Shown one piece after another: positions 49,990-58,849 of a stretch of 64,000 nucleotides of DNA. The stretch lies in assembly GCF_900143025.1 (NCBI RefSeq), contig NZ_FRCT01000006.1, positions 216,557-280,556 on the forward strand. Reading direction: 5' to 3'. Below the pieces are notes generated by a model. The model saw only the letters and a list, made by a program, of their open reading frames with translations. It did no database searches and was not told where the DNA came from. Numbering within the stretch: the stretch's first letter is position 1; each line of letters begins with the position of its first letter. The translations under genes and the position numbers were made by a program. The DNA is from Ruminococcus flavefaciens. Its GTDB lineage: Bacteria; Bacillota; Clostridia; Oscillospirales; Ruminococcaceae.

Positions 49990-50385
49990 ATAAACCGTTG
50001 ACGCGGAGATAAAGTTAATTATGCTTCCACAGAGAGCCTGCGATGCTGAGAGTCAGGTGAAAAACAGATTAGCAAATGGACCGCCGAGGGTGCAGTCAAA
50101 TGGGTGACGAGCGAATTGGTACATGGTTGAATGAACGGCAAGCGAGTTGGCACATGACCTAAGGGCGTAGCATGATAATGACTGAGGATTTGTTCTCAGA
50201 AATGTTGTGCTTTCGGGCAGCTTATGTTATTCCAGAGTATTCTGCAACGTTATGATGTGCGTTAATCATCAGGGGTATGTTAGTATCCTGTTAAGCGCAC
50301 GGCAAAGTCGTGAATCAAGGTGGTACCGCGGATAAGTATATTCGTCCTTGACAGATCATACAGGTCTGTCAAGGACTTTTTATTT
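49990..50385 (+). promoter_or_regulatory. T-box leader sensing uncharged tRNA-Trp
   Basis: T-box core GGTGGTACCGCGG near 50320, then a 14-bp terminator stem GTCCTTGACAGATC (50344-50357) / 50363-50376 and T residues. Aligned with the Asn and Phe leaders, the specifier region is CAAA-TGG-ACCG-CCGAG, giving TGG (Trp) at 50077-50079. Further TGG triplets at 50101, 50117 and 50148 lack the downstream context. TGGT would pair with A73, or G73 by wobble. Long leader (~400 nt). Controls the trp genes. Confidence 0.9.
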
Positions 50386-50414
50386 TTCCTGACAGATCAT
50401 CGGAGGTGCTTTTT

Positions 50415-51881
50415 ATGAACTTTTTACCCGAATTCAGTACAGTACAAGAAATAGCAAAGAGCGGAAAATACGATATTATCCCCGTAAGCTGTGAGATAAT
50501 GTCGGATATATGCACTCCTATCGAGGCTATAATGACACTGAAAAATGTTTCCACACACTGCTATATGCTGGAATCCGTAGCCGAAAAGGAAAAATGGGGA
50601 AGATACACATTCCTCGGCTATGATCCGAAAACCCAGATAACAGCCTGCGGAAACGAGCTTATAATAGGCGATGTAAAAATGACATCGAACGATCCCTCAG
50701 TACAGATAAGACAGATACTTTCAAAATACAGAAGTCCTAAATTCGATTATCTTCCTGCTTTTACAGGCGGATTTGTGGGATATTTCTCCTACGATTTCCT
50801 TGCATATACCGAAAAAACTCTGCGCATAAAGACCAATGACACCGAGAACTTCAAGGACGTTGACCTGATGCTTTTCGATAAGGTCATTGCATTCGACAAC
50901 TTCCGTCAGAAGCTCATACTCATTGCAAATATGAAGGTAGAGGAAGGCGAAGCAGGCTACAACAAGGCAAAGCTTGAGCTCCAGCAGATGGCTGACCTGC
51001 TCAGGAACGGCGACCGTAAAAAAGAACCCGCAGGACACCTGAAAAGCGAAGTAACAGCTCTGTTCAGCAAGGAAGAGTACTGTGGAATGGTTGAAAAGGC
51101 AAAGCATCATATCCATGAGGGCGATATCTTCCAGATAGTGCTTTCCAACCGTCTCAGTGCCGAGTTTGAGGGAAGTCTCCTCAATACCTACAGAGTGCTG
51201 AGAACTATAAATCCTTCACCTTATATGTTCTATTTTTCGGGAACAGATGTAGAGATAGCAGGTGCTTCTCCCGAGACCCTTGTAAAGCTTGAGGACGGAG
51301 TCCTTCACACCTTCCCCCTTGCAGGTACAAGACCGAGAGGAAAGACGGAAAAAGAGGACAAGGAGCTTGAAGAAGGACTTCTCAAGGACGAAAAGGAGCT
51401 CGCAGAGCATAATATGCTTGTAGACCTCGGAAGAAATGACCTCGGAAAGATAAGCAAATTCGGCACTGTTGAGGTAGAAAAGCTCCACAGCATCGAGAGA
51501 TATTCCCACGTAATGCATATAGGCTCAACGGTGCGCGGTGAGATAAGAGAGGAATTCGACGGCATAGACGCAGTAAGTGCTGTACTTCCCGCAGGTACGC
51601 TTTCGGGAGCTCCGAAAATAAGAGCCTGCCAGCTCATTGCAGAGCTTGAAAACAACAAGCGCGGCATCTACGGCGGAGCAATAGGATATATCGACTTCAC
51701 AGGCAACCTTGATACCTGTATCGCTATCCGTATCGCTTACAAGAAGAACGGCAAGGTATTCGTAAGAAGCGGCGCAGGAATAGTTGCAGACTCAGTTCCC
51801 GAAAAGGAATATCAGGAGTGTATAAACAAGGCTGCTGCTGTAGTCAACGCCCTTAAACTTGCAGAGGAGGCAGACGCATGA
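50415..51881 (+). CDS. trpE: Anthranilate synthase component I
   Basis: A 488-residue chorismate-binding enzyme producing anthranilate with TrpG as the glutamine amidotransferase. N-terminal regulatory domain (~1-180) with the tryptophan-binding LLES-type motif as MLESVAEKEKWGRYTF at ~46, and catalytic domain with IFQIVLSNRL (~238), FPLAGTRPRGK (~300), LVDLGRNDLGK and GAPKIRACQLIAELE near the C-terminus. ATG 50415 follows GGAGGTGC. First gene of the Trp T-box operon; its stop overlaps trpG by ATGA. Probably feedback-inhibited by tryptophan. Confidence 0.97.
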   Translation: MNFLPEFSTVQEIAKSGKYDIIPVSCEIMSDICTPIEAIMTLKNVSTHCYMLESVAEKEKWGRYTFLGYDPKTQITACGNELIIGDVKMTSNDPSVQIRQILSKYRSPKFDYLPAFTGGFVGYFSYDFLAYTEKTLRIKTNDTENFKDVDLMLFDKVIAFDNFRQKLILIANMKVEEGEAGYNKAKLELQQMADLLRNGDRKKEPAGHLKSEVTALFSKEEYCGMVEKAKHHIHEGDIFQIVLSNRLSAEFEGSLLNTYRVLRTINPSPYMFYFSGTDVEIAGASPETLVKLEDGVLHTFPLAGTRPRGKTEKEDKELEEGLLKDEKELAEHNMLVDLGRNDLGKISKFGTVEVEKLHSIERYSHVMHIGSTVRGEIREEFDGIDAVSAVLPAGTLSGAPKIRACQLIAELENNKRGIYGGAIGYIDFTGNLDTCIAIRIAYKKNGKVFVRSGAGIVADSVPEKEYQECINKAAAVVNALKLAEEADA

Positions 51882-52447
51882 TACTTCTCATAGATAATTA
51901 CGACAGCTTTTCCTATAATCTGTATCAGCTTATAGGAGCTATAGAGCCCGATATAAAGGTAATAAGAAACGACGAGATGACAGTTGCCGAGATAGAGAAG
52001 CTTGCTCCCGACAGGATAATCCTTTCACCAGGTCCGGGACGTCCCGAGGACGCAGGCATAATAATCGAGGCAGCAAGAACAGTTTGCAAAAAGATACCGA
52101 CATTAGGCGTTTGCCTCGGTCATCAGGCAATATGTGCCGCTTACGGTGCAACAGTCACCTACGCAAAGGAGCTTATGCACGGAAAACAGTCGGTCATAAG
52201 CTTTATGAACAACAGTCCGCTTTTCAAGGGAATAGACGAGGGAGCACCTGTTGCAAGATATCATTCTCTTGCAGCTGACGCATCAACTCTTCCCGATTGC
52301 CTTGAAGTCACAGCCCTTGCAGATGACGGCGAGGTAATGGCGGTACAGCATAAGGAATACCCGATATACGGTGTTCAGTTCCACCCCGAGTCAATTATGA
52401 CTCCAGACGGAAAGATAATACTCAGAAACTTCATTGAACTTAGTTAG
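51878..52447 (+). CDS. trpG: Anthranilate synthase component II (glutamine amidotransferase)
   Basis: A 189-residue class I glutamine amidotransferase delivering ammonia to TrpE. The catalytic triad is visible: the nucleophile Cys in LGVCLGHQAI (~78), and His and Glu in VQFHPESIMTPDG (~168). The oxyanion loop is LSPGPGRPEDAG (~47). Length is normal for an unfused TrpG; no fusion to TrpD. It overlaps trpE by 4 bp. A REP-like element follows 26 nt after the stop before the next gene. It could also serve PabB, as in organisms with a shared subunit. Confidence 0.95.
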   Translation: MILLIDNYDSFSYNLYQLIGAIEPDIKVIRNDEMTVAEIEKLAPDRIILSPGPGRPEDAGIIIEAARTVCKKIPTLGVCLGHQAICAAYGATVTYAKELMHGKQSVISFMNNSPLFKGIDEGAPVARYHSLAADASTLPDCLEVTALADDGEVMAVQHKEYPIYGVQFHPESIMTPDGKIILRNFIELS

Positions 52448-52472
52448 CAGTGAGTAGAAAGTAGATAGTAGT

Positions 52473-52499
52473 GTAGGGGACGACGTCCTCGGCGTCCCG
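52473..52499. repeat. REP-like intergenic repeat between trpG and the chorismate mutase gene
   Basis: A 27-nt palindromic element beginning GTAGGGGACGACGTC and ending GGCGTCCCG, the same frame as 851-877 and 54826-54852. It marks the first junction of the displaced trp block. Confidence 0.55.
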
Positions 52500-52527
52500 T
52501 TCGTTAATATGTGAATGGTGTGAGACT

Positions 52528-52815
52528 ATGAAATGCTCGTCACTTGAAGAAGTAAGAGAAAATATCGACAGAATAGACGACAGTATCATAAGGCTTATCG
52601 CTGAACGCGCAGAATATGTCAGACAGGCGGCATTATTTAAAAAAGACGAGGACGGAGTTAAAGCTCCAGACCGTGTAAAGGCTGTTCTGCAAAAGGTGAG
52701 AGAAAAAGCTGAAAAATACGGTGCTCCTGCCGATATCGCAGAAACAGTTTACAGGAATATGATAGCAGGCTTTATAGGCATGGAGCTTGATAACTTCAAA
52801 AATGATAAACGATAA
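52528..52815 (+). CDS. AroQ-type chorismate mutase
   Basis: A 95-residue all-helical enzyme converting chorismate to prephenate, the entry to Phe and Tyr synthesis. AroQ residues can be followed: N-terminal helix [21 protein letters not shown] with the catalytic Arg, [11 protein letters not shown], the APDR loop, then [13 protein letters not shown] and [14 protein letters not shown]. Isochorismate-pyruvate lyases share the fold, but no salicylate genes are near. It is placed inside a Trp-controlled operon, where it would compete with TrpE for chorismate. ATG 52528 is preceded only by a weak GAATGGTGTGAG. Confidence 0.88.
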   Translation: MKCSSLEEVRENIDRIDDSIIRLIAERAEYVRQAALFKKDEDGVKAPDRVKAVLQKVREKAEKYGAPADIAETVYRNMIAGFIGMELDNFKNDKR

Positions 52816-52832
52816 CAGAAAGGAAAGATATC

Positions 52833-54023
52833 ATGTCACAGTCAAAAGGTAGATTTGGTGTTCACGGCGGACAGTATATCCCCGAAACGCTGATGAATGC
52901 GATCATTGAGCTTGAACAGGCTTACGATCACTATAAGAACGATCCCGAATTCAATAAGGAGCTTACAGAGCTGCTCAACAGCTATGCAGGCAGACCCTCG
53001 CTTCTTTACCGCGCAGATAAGCTCACAAGAGAGCTTGGCGGAGCTAAGATTTACCTGAAGCGTGAGGACCTTAACCACACAGGCTCACATAAGATAAACA
53101 ACGTTCTCGGACAGGCTCTGCTTGCCAAGAAAATGGGAAAGAAAAGACTTATCGCAGAGACAGGAGCAGGTCAGCACGGTGTTGCAACTGCTACAGCAGC
53201 AGCTCTTCTTGATATGGAGTGCGTAGTATTCATGGGCGAGGAGGACACAAAGAGACAGGCTCTCAACGTTTACCGTATGAAGCTCCTCGGTGCTGATGTT
53301 GTTCCTGTAAAAACAGGCACAGCTACTCTTAAAGACGCTGTTTCAGAGGCTATGAGAGAGTGGACAACACGTATCGAGGATACACATTACTGTCTAGGTT
53401 CTGTTATGGGACCACACCCATTCCCGACTATAGTTCGTGATTTTCAGGCTGTTATCTCCCGTGAGTCGAGAGCTCAGATACTTGAAGCAGAGGGCAGACT
53501 TCCTGATGCAGTTATTGCTTGCGTAGGCGGCGGTTCAAACGCTATCGGAAGCTTCTATCACTTTATAAATGATGAGGGAGTACGTCTTATCGGCTGTGAG
53601 GCAGCAGGCAGAGGAATTGACACCTTTGAGACAGCTGCTACCGTAAATACAGGAAAGATCGGTATTTTCCACGGTATGAAGTCCTATTTCTGTCAGGACG
53701 AGTACGGTCAGATAGCTCCTGTATATTCTATTTCCGCAGGTCTTGACTATCCGGGCGTAGGACCTGAGCACGCATATCTCCACGATATCGGCAGAGCTGA
53801 ATATGTGCCGATAACAGATGACGAAGCAGTAAATGCTTTCGAGTATCTTTCACGTACAGAGGGTATTATCCCTGCAATAGAGTCTGCACACGCTATAGCA
53901 TATGCTATGAAGCTTGCTCCTACAATGGACAAGGACAAGATAATTATAGTAACAGTATCAGGACGCGGCGATAAGGACTGTGCAGCTATCGCACGTTACA
54001 GAGGGGAGGATATCTATGAGTAA
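52833..54023 (+). CDS. trpB: Tryptophan synthase beta chain
   Basis: A 396-residue PLP enzyme condensing indole with serine. The PLP lysine lies in [15 protein letters not shown] (~85), preceded by [17 protein letters not shown]. The phosphate-binding loop [10 protein letters not shown] is at ~232 and [13 protein letters not shown] at ~292, with the C-terminal SGRGDKD. This is the standard TrpB1 type that pairs with TrpA. ATG 52833 follows GAAAGGAAAGATATC. Its end overlaps trpA by 8 bp, coupling the two subunits. Confidence 0.97.
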   Translation: MSQSKGRFGVHGGQYIPETLMNAIIELEQAYDHYKNDPEFNKELTELLNSYAGRPSLLYRADKLTRELGGAKIYLKREDLNHTGSHKINNVLGQALLAKKMGKKRLIAETGAGQHGVATATAAALLDMECVVFMGEEDTKRQALNVYRMKLLGADVVPVKTGTATLKDAVSEAMREWTTRIEDTHYCLGSVMGPHPFPTIVRDFQAVISRESRAQILEAEGRLPDAVIACVGGGSNAIGSFYHFINDEGVRLIGCEAAGRGIDTFETAATVNTGKIGIFHGMKSYFCQDEYGQIAPVYSISAGLDYPGVGPEHAYLHDIGRAEYVPITDDEAVNAFEYLSRTEGIIPAIESAHAIAYAMKLAPTMDKDKIIIVTVSGRGDKDCAAIARYRGEDIYE

Positions 54024-54789
54024 TATCAGATCGTCATTTGAAAACGGAAAGGCTTTTATCCCATTTATTACCTGTGGTGATCCCGACCTTGAAACTACAG
54101 CTAAGGTAGTTCGTGCAGCAGCAGAGAACGGCGCAGACCTTATCGAGCTTGGCATACCTTTTTCAGACCCTACAGCAGAAGGTCCTGTTATACAGGGGGC
54201 TAATATCCGCGCACTTGCAGGCGGAGTCACAACAGACAAGGTATTTGAGCTTGTAAAGGAGCTCCGCAGGGACGTTAAGATACCATTCGTATTTATGACA
54301 TATGCAAACGTTGTATTCTCCTACGATGCAGAGAGATTTATGGCTCGCTGCTGCGAGTGCGGAGTTGACGGCATAATACTTCCCGACCTCCCATTTGAGG
54401 AGAAGGGGGAGTTTTCCGCAGTTGCAAAGCAGTACGGAGTTGATCTTATCTCACTTATCGCACCTACATCTGAAAACCGTATCGCAATGATAGCAAAGGA
54501 AGCAGACGGCTTTATCTATATCGTTTCAAGTCTCGGAGTTACAGGCATGAGAAGCGAGATAACCACAAATATAGGTGATATCGTAAAGGTAATACGCGAC
54601 AATACAGATGTACCGTGCGCAGTTGGCTTCGGTATATCAAAGCCCGAGCAGGCAAAGGCCATGGCGGCTGTTTCGGACGGAGCTATCGTAGGATCAGCTA
54701 TAATCAAGATACTTGAAAAGTACGGCAAAGACGCTGCACCTTATGTAGGCGAATTCGTAAAGGAAATGAAGGACGCAGTAGGCAGATAA
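54016..54789 (+). CDS. trpA: Tryptophan synthase alpha chain
   Basis: A 257-residue TIM-barrel subunit cleaving indole-3-glycerol phosphate and channelling indole to TrpB. Visible motifs: [15 protein letters not shown] (~12), [19 protein letters not shown] with the catalytic Glu (~44), the loop with catalytic Asp ([13 protein letters not shown], ~95), and the phosphate-binding [10 protein letters not shown] (~205). Start ATG 54016 lies inside the trpB end with GAGGGGAGG upstream; a longer in-frame start would overlap trpB by 44 bp and is unlikely. Confidence 0.96.
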   Translation: MSNIRSSFENGKAFIPFITCGDPDLETTAKVVRAAAENGADLIELGIPFSDPTAEGPVIQGANIRALAGGVTTDKVFELVKELRRDVKIPFVFMTYANVVFSYDAERFMARCCECGVDGIILPDLPFEEKGEFSAVAKQYGVDLISLIAPTSENRIAMIAKEADGFIYIVSSLGVTGMRSEITTNIGDIVKVIRDNTDVPCAVGFGISKPEQAKAMAAVSDGAIVGSAIIKILEKYGKDAAPYVGEFVKEMKDAVGR

Positions 54790-54825
54790 ATTTTGCAAAG
54801 CAAAATTTATCTTAGCCCTTAACCT

Positions 54826-54852
54826 GTAGGGGCTGATGCCCACATCAGCCCG
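54826..54852. repeat. REP-like intergenic repeat between trpA and trpD, first unit
   Basis: 26 of 27 positions identical to 851-877, 54 kb away. Marks the second junction of the displaced trp block. Confidence 0.65.
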
Positions 54853-54865
54853 TGATTTAATAAAC

Positions 54866-54889
54866 GGGGAGATGCAGGCATCGCCCCCC
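54866..54889. repeat. REP-like intergenic repeat between trpA and trpD, second unit
   Basis: GGGGAGATGCAGGCATCGCCCC, a related imperfect palindrome immediately after the previous unit, so two REP-like hairpins lie side by side. Confidence 0.5.
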
Positions 54890-54912
54890 AACAAAAATAG
54901 GAGGTTTTGAAA

Positions 54913-55932
54913 ATGATAAAAGAGGCAATCGTAAAGATCGTTGACAAGCAGGATCTTACATATGATGAGGCTTACAAGGTAATATCGGAAATCATGGCAG
55001 GAGAGACAACTCCTACTCAGAATGCAGCTTTTCTGTCTGCTCTTTCAACAAAGAGCACAAAGGCTGAGACAATTGACGAGATAACAGGCTGCGCTGCTGC
55101 TATGCGTGACGCTGCTATCAAATTCGAGCATAATATGGATCTTCTCGAAATAGTAGGTACAGGCGGTGATAATGCTCACAGCTTCAATATCTCAACTACC
55201 TCTGCATTCGTTATCGCAGCAGCAGGCATAAAGGTATCAAAGCACGGCAACCGCGCAGCTTCTTCACTTTCGGGAACTGCCGATTGTCTCGAAGCTCTCG
55301 GCGCAAATATAAATCTTGAACCTGAAAAGTGCAGACAGCTTCTTGAAAGCGTTGGTTTCTGCTTCTTCTTCGCACAGAAGTACCACACATCAATGAAGTA
55401 TGTAGGTCCTATCCGTAAGGAGCTTGGCTTCAGAACTGTTTTCAATATCCTCGGACCTCTTACAAATCCTGCCTGCCCTTCTCATCACCTTCTCGGCGTA
55501 TACGACAGAGTTCTCCTTGAACCTGTTGCAGAGGTTCTTATGAAGCTTGGTTCAACGAACGGCATGGTAGTTTTCGGTACTGACAAGCTTGACGAGATAT
55601 CACTGAGTGCTCCTACTGCTGTATGCGAGTACAAGGACGGCTGGATGAAGAACTATGAGATAACTCCCGAGCAGTTCGGTTTTGAACGCTGCACAAAGGA
55701 CGACCTGAAGGGCGGCACACCTGAGGAGAATGCAGCTATAACACGCGGTATCCTTGCAGGCGAGATAAAGGGTCACAAGAGAAATGCAGTGCTTCTCAAT
55801 GCAGGTGCGGCTATATACATCGGCGGCAAGGCTGAGTCTATGGAAGACGGTATCGCAAAGGCTGCCGAGCTTATCGACAGCGGCAAGGCACTTGCAGCTC
55901 TTGATAAATTTGTTGCAGAGTCAAACAGCTGA
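54913..55932 (+). CDS. trpD: Anthranilate phosphoribosyltransferase
   Basis: A 339-residue enzyme adding phosphoribosyl from PRPP to anthranilate. The PRPP-binding [15 protein letters not shown] is at ~80 and [21 protein letters not shown] at ~107. The second conserved region [21 protein letters not shown] is at ~158, and [12 protein letters not shown] at ~222 carries the metal-binding acidic pair. ATG 54913 follows AGGAGGTTTTG; TTG 54907 is too close. It heads the trpD-trpC-trpF block, in the order seen in canonical operons. Confidence 0.96.
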   Translation: MIKEAIVKIVDKQDLTYDEAYKVISEIMAGETTPTQNAAFLSALSTKSTKAETIDEITGCAAAMRDAAIKFEHNMDLLEIVGTGGDNAHSFNISTTSAFVIAAAGIKVSKHGNRAASSLSGTADCLEALGANINLEPEKCRQLLESVGFCFFFAQKYHTSMKYVGPIRKELGFRTVFNILGPLTNPACPSHHLLGVYDRVLLEPVAEVLMKLGSTNGMVVFGTDKLDEISLSAPTAVCEYKDGWMKNYEITPEQFGFERCTKDDLKGGTPEENAAITRGILAGEIKGHKRNAVLLNAGAAIYIGGKAESMEDGIAKAAELIDSGKALAALDKFVAESNS

Positions 55933-55940
55933 GGTGTGAA

Positions 55941-56717
55941 ATGACTATACTTGATAAGCTTGCCGACCATGCCCGTGAGCGCGTTGAAGCGGCTAAGAAA
56001 GAGCTTTCCGCAGAGCATATAAAAAAGCTGGCGCTTGAACTTCCCAAGGGGGATTTCGAGTTTGAAAAGGCACTGAAAAAGGAAGATATCGCGTTTATCT
56101 GCGAGTGCAAGAAGGCTTCTCCCTCAAAGGGCGTTATAGCAGAGGACTTCCCTTATCTCAGTATCGCAAAGGAATATGAAGCAGCAGGTGCGGACTGTAT
56201 ATCGGTTCTCACAGAGCCGAAATGGTTCCTCGGAAGTAACGATTATCTCCGCGAGATAGCTGCAAATGTAAGTATACCCTGTATACGCAAGGACTTTACA
56301 GTTGATGAATACATGATATACGAAGCAAAGCTCCTCGGTGCAAAGGCTGTACTGCTTATATGCTCCATACTTACAGAGGAGCAGATAAGAGAATACATAG
56401 GTGTATGCGATGAGCTGGGCTTATCGGCTCTGGTAGAAGCTCACGACGAAGCGGAGCTTCGCATGGCTGTTGCCGCAGGAGCGCGTATAATAGGCGTTAA
56501 CAACCGCAATCTCAAGGACTTTTCCGTTGATACGGGAAACAGCCGCCGTTTGCGCGAGCTTGCTCCTGCAAGCGTCAGCTTCGTATCCGAAAGCGGAGTT
56601 CAGTCCGCAGAGGATATAAGGCTTTTGCGTGAAGCAGGAGTCAACGCAGTTCTTATAGGTGAGACTCTCATGCGTGCTGCTGACAAGAAAGCGAAGCTTG
56701 CAGAGCTGAAAGGATAA
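55941..56717 (+). CDS. trpC: Indole-3-glycerol phosphate synthase
   Basis: A 258-residue TIM-barrel enzyme closing the indole ring. Catalytic residues lie in AFICECKKASPSKG (~50), ISVLTEPKWFLGS (~88), PCIRKDFTVDEYMIYEA (~112) and VESGVQ-type FVSESGVQSAEDI (~215), with the phosphate site GVNNRNLKDFSVDT (~182). Separate from TrpF, unlike the fused enterobacterial form. 8 nt after trpD; AGGTGTGAA precedes ATG 55941. Confidence 0.96.
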   Translation: MTILDKLADHARERVEAAKKELSAEHIKKLALELPKGDFEFEKALKKEDIAFICECKKASPSKGVIAEDFPYLSIAKEYEAAGADCISVLTEPKWFLGSNDYLREIAANVSIPCIRKDFTVDEYMIYEAKLLGAKAVLLICSILTEEQIREYIGVCDELGLSALVEAHDEAELRMAVAAGARIIGVNNRNLKDFSVDTGNSRRLRELAPASVSFVSESGVQSAEDIRLLREAGVNAVLIGETLMRAADKKAKLAELKG

Positions 56718-56718
56718 T

Positions 56719-57315
56719 ATGACTAAGATAAAAATGTGCGGACTGCGCAGAGAAGCGGATATTGAGTTTGCAAACAAGCTCAGACCCGAGTATATCGGAT
56801 ATGTTTTTGCACAGTCAAGCAAGAGATATGTACAGCCGGAAAAGGCTGCGGAGCTTACGAAAAAGCTGGATAAGAACATAATCCCTGTTGGCGTGTTCGT
56901 GAATTCGCCTATAGAGGAGGTTATCGGCATAGTCCGCAGCGGTGCTGTAAGAGCTGTACAGCTTCACGGAGAAGAGGACGAGGATTACATTGCGGAACTG
57001 AAAAAGCTGGATATCTGCGTTATACGTGCATTCAAGGTGCGCTCGGAGGCTGATGTAAGAGCCGCCGAGGAAAGCAGTGCGGACTATGTGCTGCTGGATT
57101 CGGGACAGGGCTCCGGCGAGACCTTTGACTGGTCGGTAATTGGCGAGATAAAGCGCGAATACTTCCTTGCAGGCGGTCTTACTGCGGATAATGCGGCTGA
57201 GGCTATTCAGCAGCTTCACCCTTACGCTGTCGATGCAAGCTCCTGCCTTGAAATAGACGGCTTCAAGGACTTCGGCAAGATGAAAGCATTTGCAGAGGCT
57301 GTAAGAGGACGGTAA
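56719..57315 (+). CDS. trpF: Phosphoribosylanthranilate isomerase
   Basis: A 198-residue TIM-barrel isomerase. The catalytic Cys is in KIKMCGLRREADI (~7) and the catalytic Asp in YVLLDSGQGSGETFDW (~128). VQLHGEEDEDYI (~75) and FLAGGLTADNAAEAI (~155) complete the pattern. It begins 1 nt after the trpC stop, and AAAGGATAATATG gives the ribosome site. Last gene of the operon. A separate promoter for the next gene follows. Confidence 0.95.
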   Translation: MTKIKMCGLRREADIEFANKLRPEYIGYVFAQSSKRYVQPEKAAELTKKLDKNIIPVGVFVNSPIEEVIGIVRSGAVRAVQLHGEEDEDYIAELKKLDICVIRAFKVRSEADVRAAEESSADYVLLDSGQGSGETFDWSVIGEIKREYFLAGGLTADNAAEAIQQLHPYAVDASSCLEIDGFKDFGKMKAFAEAVRGR

Positions 57316-57331
57316 TACAACAAATAGCACA

Positions 57332-57360
57332 TTGACTTGAAAGAGCCGATGTGCTATACT
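57332..57360 (+). promoter_or_regulatory. Promoter of the G3E GTPase gene
   Basis: TTGACT (57332-57337), 17-bp spacer, TATACT (57355-57360), 24 nt before the start codon. Confidence 0.8.
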
Positions 57361-57384
57361 TTTTATATAAGGGAGGCGGCTCAG

Positions 57385-58362
57385 ATGACAAAAATTGATC
57401 TTATAACAGGTATTCTCGGCTCGGGAAAGACTACTTTTCTGCTGAAATATGCACGGCATTTCATTGATAACGGCGAAAAGATCGCCATACTCGAAAATGA
57501 TTTCGGTGCTGTGAATATCGACATGATGATATTACAGGAGCTAAAATGTGATAACTGCCGACTTGAAATGATAGCAGGTGGCTGCGATGCGGACTGCCAC
57601 AGACGACGCTTCAAGACCCAGCTCATATCCCTCGGTATGCAGCATTTCGACCGTGTACTTGTTGAGCCCTCGGGTATTTTCGACATGGACGAATTTTTCG
57701 ATATACTCCATGAGTCTCCCCTTGACAGGTGGTTTGAGATAGGAAGCGTTATTACTATCGTTGACTCGGAAGCGGAGGAGCAGCTTTCGGAGCAGATGGA
57801 GTACCTTCTCGGCTCGGAGGCAGCCTGCTGCGGAAAGCTCATACTCAGCAAGCTTGAAAATGTAAAAGATGAAACGGCTGAACAGGCTGCGGAGCGAGTG
57901 CTGTCACACGTTAACCGCGCACTTGAAAATATACGTTGTGACCGCAGACTTGCTATGCGGGATATTGTTGCGAAAAATTGGGAGTCCTTTGACGAGAATG
58001 ACTACAGGCTCTTTAAAAACGCAGGCTATCGCGGTTCAAGCTATGTAAAGAAATTCAGTCCCGAGGATATACAGAGCTCTGTGCATTATTTCATGCATAT
58101 AAATATAGATAAGGACGAGATATCGCCGCTTATAGGCAGGATAATGAACGATGAGAGCTGCGGCAGTATTTTCAGGATAAAGGGTTCGCTGCCATTTGAA
58201 AAGGGCTGGCTGAAAATAAATGCTACCCGCGAAAAGACCGAGATATCGCCTGTAGCTGAGGGACAGCCCGTGCTTATCGTTATTGGTGATAATATATCCC
58301 GTGAGAGGATAGACGAACACATAAAGCCGCTGAATACCGATGAGGAATATGTTTCCATATAA
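57385..58362 (+). CDS. G3E-family GTPase (COG0523 / CobW-like)
   Basis: A 325-residue P-loop GTPase of the family of metallochaperones (CobW, YeiR, ZNG1). Walker A GILGSGKTTF is at ~9, ENDFGAVNID (switch region) at ~37, Walker B/GxxxP as VLVEPSGIFD at ~92, and the base-recognition LSKLE at ~153 replaces the usual NKxD. The signature metal-binding CxCC is not present; GGCDADCH at ~65 occupies its place. A C-terminal CobW_C-like domain follows (~225-325). The cargo metal is unknown. Start ATG 57385 has GGGAGGC upstream; the frame extends back across the promoter but cannot be translated from it. Confidence 0.85.
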   Translation: MTKIDLITGILGSGKTTFLLKYARHFIDNGEKIAILENDFGAVNIDMMILQELKCDNCRLEMIAGGCDADCHRRRFKTQLISLGMQHFDRVLVEPSGIFDMDEFFDILHESPLDRWFEIGSVITIVDSEAEEQLSEQMEYLLGSEAACCGKLILSKLENVKDETAEQAAERVLSHVNRALENIRCDRRLAMRDIVAKNWESFDENDYRLFKNAGYRGSSYVKKFSPEDIQSSVHYFMHINIDKDEISPLIGRIMNDESCGSIFRIKGSLPFEKGWLKINATREKTEISPVAEGQPVLIVIGDNISRERIDEHIKPLNTDEEYVSI

Positions 58363-58849
58363 TTTATGCGCACTGTTTTTTCAGTGAGCGAGATTGTCAA
58401 TAAAACCTATTTTATTAAGGGAACGCCTTCACTTGCAAGGCGTTCCCTCTTAAAAAACAGTCCACCGGACTGTTTTTTAATTCACCCTTTGCGAAGCACT
58501 TTGAGGCTGTATGTGGTGCTTTGCCCCACGCACCACCAGAGGCGCTGCCTCTGGACTCTGCCAAAGGAACACAGTCCCTTTGGAATCCCTTTCATTGGTA
58601 TAACGACTTTTCCGACAGTTTTTTGTTCTGTAAAAACTCCTTTCATAAAGGGGCAAAAAAACGGCGTTTTTCAACGGAAAAACATTGATTATTGAATGGT
58701 TAAAATAAAAAAATATATCGGACTGCGGTCAAGAGCAGTCGAGCTTAGTACATAATTCACCCATATACTGTGAAATGCATATAATATTACCGAGGGAGGG
58801 GACTCCCTCCCTTAGTACGGCGGTTATCCGCCATATGGAGGAAAATATT
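58363..58849. other. Gene-free stretch with a cluster of inverted repeats
   Basis: No convincing gene in 487 bp. It holds several perfect hairpins: AGGGAACGCCTT/AAGGCGTTCCCT (58418-58448), AAAAAACAGTCC/GGACTGTTTTTT (58452-58478, T-rich both ways, a terminator), CCAGAGGC/GCCTCTGG (58536-58554) and CCAAAGG/CCTTTGG (58561-58583). Two small ones (GGGAGGG...CCCTCCC, GGCGG...CCGCC) stand before the next gene. Confidence 0.7.
58452..58478. terminator. Bidirectional terminator after the G3E GTPase gene
   Basis: AAAAAACAGTCC pairs with GGACTGTTTTTT over a 3-nt loop. Confidence 0.8.

Noticed and set aside
58366..58695. 109-codon ORF in the gap after the G3E GTPase gene
   Set aside because: It runs through perfect hairpins, has no ribosome site and a composition unlike coding sequence.
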